DNA from: Nothopassalora personata
Taxonomy: Eukaryota; Ascomycota; Dothideomycetes; Mycosphaerellales; Mycosphaerellaceae
DNA length: 64,000 nt
Assembly: GCA_033816765.1 (NCBI GenBank)
Contig: CM066288.1
Location: 4,216,001-4,280,000 of the forward strand
Direction of reading: 5' to 3'
Shown: positions 21,001-31,149 of the stretch, in pieces
Layout: each line of letters begins with the position of its first letter
Numbering within the stretch: position 1 is the first letter of the stretch
Translations under genes and position numbers: made by a program
Notes under the pieces: model-generated
Told to the model about the DNA's origin: nothing
Seen by the model: the letters and a program-made list of their open reading frames with translations, nothing else
Databases searched by the model: none

Positions 21001-21779
21001 CTAATTCTCCCCCCACTTCAACTTAAACCGTCCCTCCGCCATTTTATAAGCCCCCAACTTCTCCACCACCTCCTCCCCCGTTCGCGCCTCCACCATAATC
21101 CCACTATTCCCCTCTGACACAAATCCACTCCTCACCGCATTCTTCACCCAACTCAACAACCCATCATAATACCCCTCAACATTGAACACCACAACCCCCC
21201 TCGCATGAATCCCCAACTGATTCCACGTCACCACCTCCATTAATTCCTCCATCGTCCCATACCCTCCACTCAGCGCAACGAACCCTCCCCCTACACCCGA
21301 TTCGATCACTTCCCGTGCCATCAGTTGTTTGCGGGTGTGCATATCTTTTACCACGGTCGTGCGTCCGTAGATCTTCTCGTCTATGCCTGTTGCGGATTTG
21401 GCGTCTCCGTCACGCTCGAATTCGAGGAGGGCTTGGGGGATTACGCCGTGCACCGACTCGGGACCCGACAGAGACACTAATGTCTTCGCAATCTCGCCCA
21501 TGACCCCTGTGCTGCCGCCGCCGTACACGAGGTGGATGCCGGCTGCGTGGAACGCGCGGGCGAGGGAACGGGCGGCTTCGAGGTGGGAGGGGGATGTGCC
21601 GGGGGAGGCGCCGCAGCTGTGAGAGGGACGTGTTAGTGTGTTTGTAGGAGGATGGTGGGAGTGGAGGGGACTCACAAGACGCAGACGATGGGTGGTTTCT
21701 TGTTAGCCGTGGCATCGGGGGTGTTGCTGCCATTCCGTGCGATAGTTTCGCTCTGTGCTGGATCGCTGTCGATTGCCAT
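21001..21779 (-). CDS. LOG-family cytokinin riboside monophosphate phosphoribohydrolase
   Basis: Two exons: 21779..21676 and 21616..21001, with a 59-bp intron, giving 239 residues. The splice creates IVCVFCGASPGTSPSHLEAA, the N-terminal signature of the LOG/YvdD family. VYGGGSTGVMGEIAK follows. The active-site segments are DMHTRKQLMAREV (conserved Arg) and LSGGYGTMEELMEVVTWNQLG, the PGGxGTxxE motif with Ser in place of Pro. The family cleaves the riboside 5'-monophosphate bond of cytokinin nucleotides to release the active base, or degrades other nucleotides. It is often annotated lysine decarboxylase, which is a historical misnomer. No isopentenyltransferase lies nearby, so hormone production is not shown. 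A run of ten ACC triplets abuts the start codon on its 5' side. Confidence 0.9.
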
Positions 21780-21809
21780 GGTGGTGGTGGTGGTGGTGGT
21801 GGTGGTGGT
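21780..21809. repeat. (GGT/ACC)10 microsatellite in LOG 5' leader
   Basis: Ten GGT triplets on the + strand (ACC on the coding strand) end exactly at the ATG of the LOG gene. They place the repeat in the transcribed leader, next to the initiation codon. Confidence 0.9.
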
Positions 21810-22409
21810 GATGATGTTGTTTCTGTAGGTGTTTCTGGTCGTGAGCTGTCGCCGGTAGGCTGTGTATGTGACAAGAAGAGGAGAAGCAACAGGAAGTCCT
21901 TGTAGTACGGCAAGAGGCACTCGCACAGCTTTAGAAGATAGAGGAATGCAAGAAGCTTAACGTTGGCATGTGAATCATGCGGACATGTGGTGCATGTTTG
22001 ACTCGAACTTTGCGATTGGCTTGTGGCTGCGGTTCCAATGTGACCCGAATATGACCAGCGAGCGTGAGCGACGAGGGCGGTAACACCGTAGATGTTACGT
22101 AGCATCCAGACATTGGTCTTGTGGCTTGCACACTAACATCATGTGTTATCCTAATGCAGGTAGTGCAGAAGAACTGCGATTGGTTTAGTGCAAGGTACTG
22201 TACTGAAGCGGTAAGACGAGGTGAATACTAATCGAGGCTCAAGTATTCGATGACGTGTTTTCAGCCACGCGGTGCAACAAGTTCCTGGCGCTTAACTTTA
22301 ACTGGGAGTACATGTACAATGGGTATAAGTTTTGGATGAATTGAGCTTCCAAAGCAAGACTTCGTTCTCGTATCGTTGCAAGAGCCGAAGCTCCTGTTTT
22401 ACTTCGACC
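21810..22409. other. Intergenic interval
   Basis: About 600 bp between the LOG gene and the 3' end of the STRIP gene. It contains the LOG promoter. No other gene is seen. Confidence 0.4.
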
Positions 22410-25400
22410 TCAGTATCCCTCAATGGGTCCCTGCCACGCGTCATCCCCCAACCCCTGCTCCTCCCCCACCATCTCCTCCTCCCTCCCCACGACCTCCATC
22501 TTCTCCAACTCCCTCGTAAAATAATCCATCTCCTCCTCCATCATGCCCTTCTCGACTCCCATGACATCCGGGAAATTTCTAACATTCCACCAACGCGTCA
22601 GCGCCCTCAAACTCTGCTCTAGCGGCAGAGCATCTTCCACGGTCCCATCAACATCTCCCACACAAGCACCGCCCATTCCTCCACCACCGCCACTCAGCCA
22701 GTCATCGCGAAGCTCTGCAGGGACAGACAGCCAGACAGCGGTAATGATCTTCATATTGCCCTGCCGCCATTTTCGGCCGCAGAAGGGTACTTGGGATTTG
22801 AAGAGCTTGAGCGTGTAGTAGCGGAGAGGGTGGACGGGGATTTTGAGTGTCTTCTTAAGATGGTTGGAGCTTTTGTAGCTGACCAGGAGTAAGGCGCGGT
22901 GGGTCTTGCGGCGAGTGATTTTCTGCAGAACGCGCAGGTAGTTGATGGCGCTAAAGATGTTGCGGTATGAGTAGCTCTTGAGAGGCGTGGAGGGAAGTGG
23001 TGTTTGGGGATACCCAAGCTCGTCGACTTCTGGTGGGTGTGTGAAGTCTAGCATATCCGCAACGGGAGACTGTGGATTATCCTGTGGTTCGTCTCGCTTC
23101 AGCTTGATGGGAGGCGGTGCGGCATCATCTTCCGATTCCTCGGCGGCAGCGTCGTTCGTGTTTGCTACAGGCGAGGACGGTACTCCATGCCGCGAGTTGG
23201 TCTGGCAGAAGTAGAAGAAGTTTCGCTCATCGCGGTCCAACTTGTAGTGACATGCTCTGCCGATCTCTTGAGTCTGCCAGAGCTTCAAAATGAGCGGCAC
23301 GTAATTCGAGTCGAGCAGCAACTGGGTCATGTACTCGTATTGCAAGGTGTGCGACACCTTGAACCACTTTAGCAGAAGAAGCAGTATCCCACTGAGAGCC
23401 TTTGCAGTGATCTCCTGTGATCGAAGCTTATCGAGCTCTTCTGCGGTGTTCTCGATGCTGTCGTTGTGTCCGTTGACGCCATTCTCGAGCGGCTTCGTCC
23501 CGTTTACACCATTGGTATCGTTGAATTGAATGCCAGCCTGCAGACCGTTCTGTCCGTTGCCCTTAGTTACGAGATCAGTAACGTTTTGCAGCACCGCCTT
23601 CAACAAAACGATGACCACACTCTGTAGATGTGGCAGTGAGTCGTGGTAGTAGTCGTTGACCTTCGCAAGTCGTCTTTGCTCGTCAGTCTGTGCGACCGGC
23701 TGTCCCTGTTCTGCAGTCTCCTCTGGTGCAAGAGTCGGCACGAGCTCAAAGTCATCAACTTCCGGCAGATGTCTGTCATCTTCAGGATTCTTCCATCCTC
23801 GTTCTTGCTTCATAAAGTCGACACGAGCTTCCCAAAGCTGCTTCATCGCCCTGGTGGCACGCATTCGTTGAGCAAAGAGATCAGCCGCCTCAAGAATGCT
23901 CGCAGGCACATCTGACCCTTCCCATCGTCTGCCGACCAAAGCATCCTGCAACTCTGTGGTCCCTTTGCCGCCGAGCTCGTTGCTACTTGCGTCGAGTGGT
24001 GGGTACAGAAAAGGGAACATCTGATTCGTTTGATAGTTTTGCTTCTTCCCGACCTTACCAGGACCGGCAGGCGATGGTGGAGGCGAGGGCGCTGGCGTGG
24101 CGATGTGCACGGGCTGATGCATGATCGAGCCAGTCCCTACGGTTGGCGCGCCGGCAAACATAGCTTCGTTCATGGCAGCGTAGCTTGGTCTCCGGTGCTT
24201 GAGAGGAGGCAAGATGCTGTTGTTCTCTGGCTCCAGCGCGAAGAGTGGAGGTGGAGGCTGATAAGCTGGATACTTCGAGCTGATCTCCTGCCGGAAAAGA
24301 TGGTAATCCAAGGGCGATGCGGTGATCAGAGGTTGGCCGCGGGTATCTTTTTCGTCTCGAGTCTCGGCTAGGGCCCTTTTTACGCGCTCAACGTCTCTTA
24401 TGCCACCAAATGACACAAGAATCGTCTTCCAGGCCAGCAAAAGCATCTTGGTCAATGGTATTGGCGCATACTCGTCCCACCGTAGCTTTGCGACTATCTG
24501 CGTGAGGTAGTTGAGGAGATTCGGCTCAAGAGCGAGTATATCGCCCCGCAGCTTCTCCCCGGTCCCTGTTGTCCTGGCTATCTCAATGAACAAATACAGT
24601 AACGTCAGGCTACACCATAGCTCGAGGCTTTCGTCTATTCTGCGGATCTGGGGCTCATTCCGTGATGACATGTCCGGTGCTGCGTTTTTAAAGTCGGTAT
24701 CGCACGCCAGTCTGAGCGTATCGTATATGGCTCGCAAGCCGCCACATGCATGGAGAGCGTCGACCATGGCAACAATCCATTGAACTTGCAGGCTTGAAGA
24801 TCCATACTCGTCAAGCCTAGATCCGCCCAGCTTGCTGTCGTTGAACAGATCTTCGAGAGCACATCCCTCCTGGCGACCAGCAGTCTCTTCCCAGACCCCC
24901 AAACCAATGTAAGTCAGCACCATCAACGCCTTGGAGACATCCTGCTGTTTGGATCTGTCCTGTAGCACATTCACCCATCGCTGTATGAATGACCTCCGCG
25001 CATCCTCAGTCACGTCCAGCCAGTCGAGCTTTCCATCTTCTGTCGCCCTCCACTCATCGTTGAACACTACTTTGCATCTTCGCAACTTTGCATCTTCCTC
25101 CTCACTGTAGCTGAACCACTCTTCTATTTCGACTGGGAACGACTGTGCATCTTGGTAATCGAAATCATAGACCTTCTCATGCTCAAGCAGCTGCTGTTTC
25201 GGCGTGATCTGGGCATTTGGGAAAGAGTTCCGGATTCGCTTCAAATCGGCCAAGGTCAAGCTGTCTGTTGGGTCTTGGGGGAACTCTCCAGTCTCTGCAG
25301 GCTGTGCAGGAGGTGCAGGAGGTACAGGAGGTGGCTGCGATGGGGGAGGCTGCGAGCTGTCGCGCGTCAAAGGCGGTCGTGCTGGCGGAATGGCTCGTGT

Positions 25401-25583
25401 TGCTGGTAGCTGTTCGCCCGCTTCTCCCTCTGCCACAATTCCCTCTGCCGCGGTGGTGACTCCCCCAGGTCTCACCACCAGTGCATCTTGATTCCCATAC
25501 GCGGTCTCCACTTCGTCATCCACAGGTCTCATGGTAGGACTCCCTCCGGCTGGAGGGAGAGAAGGATTCTCCACCTCGTCCAT
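22410..25583 (-). CDS. STRIPAK scaffold protein STRIP/Far11/HAM-2 homolog
   Basis: This single long ORF has 1057 residues and no intron. The N-terminus is Pro-rich and disordered. Residues ~140-430 form the N1221-type helical domain (DFDYQDAQSFPVEIEEWFSY, WRATEDGKLDWLDVTEDARR, LTYIGLGVWEETAGRQEG). A Pro-rich linker (PAPSPPPSPAGPG) follows. The C-terminal DUF3402 domain begins with NQMFPFLYPPLDASSNELGG and includes VPLILKLWQTQEIGRACHYK and NFFYFCQTNSRHG. These are hallmarks of STRIP1/2, Far11 and Neurospora HAM-2. The protein scaffolds PP2A and kinases in STRIPAK at the nuclear envelope and is needed for cell fusion, sexual development and septation in relatives. No break is visible, and the start at 25583 (MDEVENPSLPPAGG) fits. 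Confidence 0.92.
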   Translation of the reverse strand: MDEVENPSLPPAGGSPTMRPVDDEVETAYGNQDALVVRPGGVTTAAEGIVAEGEAGEQLPATRAIPPARPPLTRDSSQPPPSQPPPVPPAPPAQPAETGEFPQDPTDSLTLADLKRIRNSFPNAQITPKQQLLEHEKVYDFDYQDAQSFPVEIEEWFSYSEEEDAKLRRCKVVFNDEWRATEDGKLDWLDVTEDARRSFIQRWVNVLQDRSKQQDVSKALMVLTYIGLGVWEETAGRQEGCALEDLFNDSKLGGSRLDEYGSSSLQVQWIVAMVDALHACGGLRAIYDTLRLACDTDFKNAAPDMSSRNEPQIRRIDESLELWCSLTLLYLFIEIARTTGTGEKLRGDILALEPNLLNYLTQIVAKLRWDEYAPIPLTKMLLLAWKTILVSFGGIRDVERVKRALAETRDEKDTRGQPLITASPLDYHLFRQEISSKYPAYQPPPPLFALEPENNSILPPLKHRRPSYAAMNEAMFAGAPTVGTGSIMHQPVHIATPAPSPPPSPAGPGKVGKKQNYQTNQMFPFLYPPLDASSNELGGKGTTELQDALVGRRWEGSDVPASILEAADLFAQRMRATRAMKQLWEARVDFMKQERGWKNPEDDRHLPEVDDFELVPTLAPEETAEQGQPVAQTDEQRRLAKVNDYYHDSLPHLQSVVIVLLKAVLQNVTDLVTKGNGQNGLQAGIQFNDTNGVNGTKPLENGVNGHNDSIENTAEELDKLRSQEITAKALSGILLLLLKWFKVSHTLQYEYMTQLLLDSNYVPLILKLWQTQEIGRACHYKLDRDERNFFYFCQTNSRHGVPSSPVANTNDAAAEESEDDAAPPPIKLKRDEPQDNPQSPVADMLDFTHPPEVDELGYPQTPLPSTPLKSYSYRNIFSAINYLRVLQKITRRKTHRALLLVSYKSSNHLKKTLKIPVHPLRYYTLKLFKSQVPFCGRKWRQGNMKIITAVWLSVPAELRDDWLSGGGGGMGGACVGDVDGTVEDALPLEQSLRALTRWWNVRNFPDVMGVEKGMMEEEMDYFTRELEKMEVVGREEEMVGEEQGLGDDAWQGPIEGY

Positions 25584-26788
25584 TTCGCACTATTCGCTGG
25601 TGGACCACCTCCATTACGCGTCACTCTGCTGCATGGTGTGCATATTGGTCGTCGCTGCTCCTGCAGTGAGAGATCGCAGCAGTTGCATGTGCTCAATCGT
25701 GGGAGGTCGCGTGAAGGGTGCATGAAACCACTGTGGTATCGGCTGTGGCTGCCGTGGCTCTAGCCATTTCCCAAACTCCCTTCGCGTCACGTCCAGCAGC
25801 ATCGAGATTCGGCCAACACGACGTTGCTCTAGACACTGCGTTATACGGACTGTATGCTCAGCTAGCATTCAATCGCTTGGAAACGGGTCTATCTAGCACC
25901 CGCAAACGGCGGCGATCACGATGACTCCCAAGACGCTGGATCAGGTAGACCAAGAGCTCTTCGACACTGATACGAGTGTTAGTCACGCTCGAGCTGTTGC
26001 CTCAACTGGGAACGAGAACAGTGTAAAGGACCAGCCACCCGCTGAAACATGAGAGATGACTATCAACTTCGACACAGACTGAGCATCGACAGAGTAACAC
26101 TATATCCAAATCGTCCCACAGCACGAGGCTCGGTTCACGAGCATCACGATGGAACATCAACTTCCGACTGTTCTCTTTGGGACCTCATATTACGTGGAAT
26201 CGCAAAAGAACTACAACTCTGCCATCAAAGACCGGTGGCAAATGGGCTGAGAACTGCATGTCAAACATGTGTTACCTCCGCCTCTTGCACCCACCGGGCT
26301 CTGTTGTCGAAGTTTGCCAATCCGTGGAGAAACGCATTTCTGAGGCCATATTGTGCTAGTTATGGTTGAGTATCGAATCGATATGCATATTGCATGCTCA
26401 ATCCGGTCATACAGCCCGATCAGGCCATGTGCTCCGTCGCAGCATCTAGCAGTCTCATGTGGTGACCAGCGCGTGCCGCGCCCACATCAAGGCCATGACC
26501 TGGTGACAGACCAGGCTGGACAGGGTGAATACACCACCTGGCATGGCCCCATCAAAGCTGAAGATTGGCCAGCATCGGGCGGCTCCGTACCACTCCGCGC
26601 GACGCAGTGGCATGTGATCAAAGCTTAGAACTACCACTGACAGACGAGTACTTACACTTCGCAGCCTGATCTGTAGCCGGTTAGTGAACCGCATCCGTTG
26701 CGTGGTCCTGCACAGCTCGCTCATCAGCTGATGCCACCAGGGTCATTCGAGCCTTGTCTGATATGCCGCGCGGTATGAGACATATCAA
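25584..26788. other. Gene-poor interval upstream of the STRIP gene
   Basis: About 1.2 kb. There are several ORFs of 60-106 codons on both strands with no recognisable domain. It includes the STRIP promoter. Confidence 0.4.
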
Positions 26789-27256
26789 TTGAGCCGCACG
26801 ATTCGACAAGCTTTTCGGGTCCGCTTTCGCTTCCTGATCCCCGTGCTTAGTCACTCAAAGGCCGTCCAGGATGGCAACCTCATATGTTGCTTGTTACGAG
26901 GCAGTCACCCTATAGAGCCCGTCCAGCGTGATCACATAATTTTCTGCGATTATCGAACCAATGACAAGAACAAACTCGCACAAGTCGACTTCCGTGCTCT
27001 CAGCGATATGACCGTATCGTATGACTACGCCATGCAGACGTTAATGGGTCTGCCACCGAAGGAACCGAAGAGGCAGAACTGGTGAGTCGCGCTATGAGAG
27101 GACCGTCGTTGACCGAAATCTGATTGCTGAATTGCGCTTCAGGTACTGGGTCCCGAATCAACGCTCAGACGATGTGCTTTTCATCAAGAAAACATGTTCA
27201 GCTTCTGCAACTGTCCGGAAAGATGGTACGTTTGTAGCTCCCGGCTGTCCTCAACA
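26789..27256 (+). pseudogene. Possible remnant of a CmcJ/AsaB-like hydroxylase gene
   Basis: The plus-strand frame reads EPVQRDHIIFCDYRTNDKNK and, about 50 codons later, RQNW. A good donor (GTGAGTCG) and acceptor (GCTTCAG) define a 57-61 bp intron. The spliced frame continues YWVPNQRSDDVLFIKKTCSA, then SATVRKDG and GCPQHM before a stop near 27256. Fungal CmcJ/AsaB/GA4-desaturase-like proteins carry a comparable series: RDPLAxCDxRT, then WYYxxxQxPDEVLxFKxFDS, then CPH. The match is partial. The expected N-terminal third was not found, and the middle is divergent. I read this as a decayed or 5'-truncated copy of a 2-oxoglutarate-dependent oxygenase-like gene; the family call is tentative. Confidence 0.38.
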
Positions 27257-28145
27257 TATGGAGGCAGAGGGAAAGTGTTGAGGCCAGTCTATGCGTTTTG
27301 GTAGGGAGTGGGTCAGTGCTAAGCGACCATTCATGGGTCTTACCGCGGTACCAGCATTGTGTCAGTCGGTTCTGGGCGGCGCTCCATGTATACCGACGTC
27401 TACTGTACGTACTGTAGGAGCGAGGGAGCCTTGGAGATATTGAAGTAGGGGTTTTCCGCGACCGGCTCACGGCTCGGTCCGGTGCGAGCCGTGTGGATTA
27501 TCTGGCAGCGGAATTTCTCCTGACGAACACTTCAGCAACTGATATGAGAACCAACGACCTGCACACCATCAACGCATTCAGCTTCATACTCCTCGATGCG
27601 CAAGGTCACAGCACATGCAGGAACAAATTACCACTCACGAGTCAGCCAAGCAGCCAACCATCCAGACCCTCTGGCCGTGAAATACCTGGTTCGTGCAACC
27701 AGCCCTGCTCAACCTGAAACAGCGGCATCCACACTGCCACTCTCCGTGAACCACATGGCCTCCACACATGTCTCTGCTATAGCGAACAAGAGTTTGTGTC
27801 CGGGGCCATTGTTTGATCGAGAGGATCTGCTTGGCGGGAAAAATGAATAGGCGAAGAGCCTGCCATAGCTTTCGTGCGCTTGGATCCACAGTTCATCCTC
27901 ACTCTGCGTCTGGCTAGAAATACGTAGCGCTATGTACGCGAGTGGAAGGCGCGTATTTGGTTATAATGTAAGTCCAGACCTCCCACTCCTACTCTACTCT
28001 ACTCGCCTCGCTCACTTGCTTTCTCAACTATCATTCACTGCATTTGCGCTGGTCGCTCCTTGAAAATCAAATAAAGTCACATTCACAGTCACTCCTTTAC
28101 ACACTTCCATCCTCGTTTTCAACAGCACAGATTACCTCAACAGAC
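27257..28145. other. Gene-poor interval upstream of the expansin-like gene
   Basis: About 900 bp with only short ORFs. Its right end is pyrimidine-rich (CTACTCTACTCTACTC near 27990-28010), typical of a fungal core promoter. Confidence 0.4.
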
Positions 28146-28910
28146 ATGTTCTCCCACGCTCTCATCCCGGCCCTGGCAGCCTTCGCCTCCACAGCCGCAG
28201 CCCTCAGCGGCCAAGCCACCTTCTACGGCGGCAACACCCAGGGCGGCATGTGCTCCTTCTCAACCTATACGCTCCCCTCCGGAATCCACGGCACAGCACT
28301 GTCCGATGCCAACTGGAACAACAGCGAGAATTGCGGGCGATGCGTGAAAGTGACCTATGGTGGGAAGAGCCTGACGGCCATGGTATGCGCGCGCTCCCCA
28401 GCATCGTCGTGAAATGACGCCCCCACCAACCTCCTTCGAGATCACAGATCAATGCCCCGGCTGCGGAACGAATCATCTCGACCTCTACCAAGATGCCTTC
28501 ACGTCCCTCGCCGACGCTTCCAAGGGCGTCATCGATATCGACTGGGATTACGTCGATTGCCCCATTACGAGTCCGCTCGAGATCAAGATGAAGGAGGGCG
28601 TGTCGGCGCACTGGTTCTCTGCTCAGGTCGTTGATGCGAACAAGGTAAGTTCAGCATTCTATCCGTCGAGCAGACGGCAGCGTCCAACAGAGTCGTGTAG
28701 GGTGTAGCAGACCTCCAGTACAGCACGGACGGCGGCAGCACCTGGAAGTCGGGCCTTACACGCCAGCAGTACAATTACTTTGAGCTGTCTTCTGGAACTG
28801 GCAGCGATTCCTTTGACGTCAGAGCTGAGAGTATTGATGGTGATCAGGTCGTGGTCAAGGGATGCACGGCTACTGGTGGGCAGTCTTTCAAGGCTGCTGG
28901 AAATTTCTGA
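28146..28910 (+). CDS. Secreted expansin-like protein
   Basis: Three exons: 28146..28382, 28441..28644 and 28701..28910, with introns of 58 and 56 bp, giving 216 residues. The N-terminus MFSHALIPALAAFASTAAAL is a clear signal peptide. The mature part begins SGQATFYGGNTQGGMCSFST, then NCGRCVKVTYGGKSLTAM and ITDQCPGCGTNHLDLYQDAF and IDIDWDYVDCP, a double-psi beta-barrel (expansin domain 1) with paired cysteines. The third exon encodes the CBM63-like second domain (DLQYSTDGGSTWKSGL, YNYFELSSGTGSD). Expansins loosen cellulose-hemicellulose contacts without hydrolysis. In fungi they modify plant or own cell walls and act outside the cell. It is convergent with the C2H2 gene 240 bp downstream. Confidence 0.92.
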
Positions 28911-29149
28911 GCGTGGTCTACCGCAGCTGCGTGAAGCGTAACGAGATATGGACATAGGAAACAAGAAAGAATTCATTCACGATTCAACTGCTCTCTATGC
29001 TAGCTCGGCTGCTGTCATAATGAGGGCAGATTCCCGGTTTGTGGCCGCTGACGTCGCCCTGGTTGGTGTACTGCCACCGTTTTACGAGAAGAAGACACAT
29101 GCTGGGTATTATGCAGACCTATCAGCCATTGTCTCCTCATGTCACAGTC

Positions 29150-30870
29150 TTAAGTATCCTCGGGATTGTGTCCAGTGAACTTGGTCTCCATAACACCTTG
29201 CACCTGTGGACCCTTCTTGATGATAGTGTCGGTGTGATAGATCTTGGGAACGGGCATCTCCTTCGCTTGTAAGTATCCGCCGGTGATGTCGTTGATGAAC
29301 TGCAAGAGATGTTAATGAACGCCGCAGCACGAGGTCGACGTCAAGATACGAACCTTCTTGAACTTTGCACTGTCTCTCACGTAGCACTTCCGAGTGCTCT
29401 CGGCATGTGCGACCAGAGACGATGGGCTGGAGAACCTCTTCTGGCAGGCTGGGCAGCCGAAGACCTGGCGAATGTGTGCATGTGCCATGTGCATGTTGAG
29501 ATCTGATGGCGAGTCGAGTCTCAGCCCGTGGTTCTCACAGCTCTCAAACGGGCAGAGGTAGCCTTCCATCTCGCTGTAGAATCTCTCCGCGCTGTAGTCT
29601 GCGGAGGTGCAGTCCCACCACCGAGACTTGAACAGGTTGGTGCTGTCATCTGCGGCGAGCTCAGCTTCTCTCTTGGCTAATATGCTGTTCCAGCCATCCT
29701 CTTTGGGTGTCTTGGGCTCCTTCGAGTACGGGAAGAGCTTCTCCGAAGTCTTTGACTTCCACACTGAAGGCTCCTCCTTCTTTGGAGTGCTCACTATGGG
29801 TTCCTCACTGTCCAGGGTCGAATCACGGCGGCTTCCAGTCTTGAGCGTACCCTTACGGCGAGCGGTGGTCTCGCTGGCAGCCGTAGTCGCGGTGGCGGGG
29901 TTCGCCGTCAATTTTATGGACATCCTGCTCATAGAGGAAGCCACATCATGCGAGTCTGGGCCCGGAAGTCGTGGCCAGCTCTCGATGACAGGTCTCGGGA
30001 CAGCAGGATTCCGAACATGCATATCGATCAGGTCGGTTGCAGGAACGAGTGGTCTGTATCCTCCCATCTGAGCCTCATCTGCTGTGTCAAGCAAAGAAAC
30101 GCCTCCTTCCTCGTCATCTGGTGCTTCGTCGCGCGGGGAGTCATCGATGCGGCCCGGAGCCTTTGAGCTCGAGGTCTTGTTTGCCGCGAGGTTGCTGAGA
30201 AACCTATGTGGAGCATCCATGATCTGGCTGAGGACGTACTTGTGGCTGATGTTGCGGAAGAACTCGAGCGGGCGGATATTCGGACATCCGTTCCTTTCCA
30301 GATGCTGGATCATGAGGTATGCGCGGATGAAGTGCTGCTTGCAGCCAGGACACTCGACGTCCTGATCTGCTGGGTGGTTCTGTCAAGACGTCAGCACTAC
30401 GATCGTCATCGTCTACGTCTGTGACTCACCTGTGTGCGGTGACGCTTACGGCCGCCGAAACTCTTGAAATCCTCACCACAAAACTCACAAGTGATATGCG
30501 CCGGTGGATTGTCATCTGTCGGCTTCTGCCTACCTTCGACAAACGGCGCCATTGCGTCCACCTTGTGTACTGTAAAAGCATCCCAGTCCTCGAAGTCAAA
30601 TTGGCCAGGCTGCGTTGGTGGGAATGCGCTGCCGAGTTGCTCTCGCTTCTTGATGTCAAGCTTGTCGCACTTCTTGCAGAAGAAGTGATCGGGCTCGTTG
30701 TGCTTGTGCTGCTTCATTTCTCGCTCGGTCTCGAAGCGCTTCTCGCAGTCCAGATAGGGGTAGTCACATTTCACAGTGTGGCTTTCCTGATAGCTTTGCC
30801 GCGGCTTGGAGGCGGCCCTGGCGGCGACTTCGGCCTTGTCCCTCAAGTCATAAAGCGGATTAGCCCCCAT
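29150..30870 (-). CDS. C2H2 zinc finger protein
   Basis: Three exons: 30870..30430, 30379..29354 and 29299..29150, with introns of 50 and 54 bp, giving about 538 residues. Zinc-finger pairs occur at VKCDYPYLDCEKRFETEREM followed by QHKH, then FFCKKCD, then ITCEFCGEDFKSFGGRKRHR. After the first splice come VECPGCKQHFIRAYLMIQHL, then LCPFESCENHGLRL with HMAHAH, and VFGCPACQKRFSSPSSLVAH. The middle (residues ~220-370) is disordered with Ser/Thr/Pro and basic patches. The last exon reads FINDITGGYLQAKEMPVPKI and ends with the acidic NPEDT. Fungal proteins with this layout are uncharacterised. Nucleic-acid binding is likely, but target and pathway are unknown. Confidence 0.82.
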
Positions 30871-31149
30871 GATGAGGTGCTGGTCGGTGGTGGTGATGGT
30901 GATGTTACTGTTGGTATTGTTGAAATGTGATGTTCGAAGTTTGGACTTGAAGTGCTGTTTTATGCAGTGGTGTGGTCAGTACTGCTGCGACTCATGCAAG
31001 TGCGAGCCGTGTGCAAAGTGAGGCAGGAGCTATTGAGCTCCACCGCGAGATCACGTGCAAGGGCCTCAATCCTGCTATTATCAGATTGAGGTGTATCGAT
31101 TGATGTGAAACATGAGTCAGGTATGCGCAGGGGAGGAGGTCAATACTTG

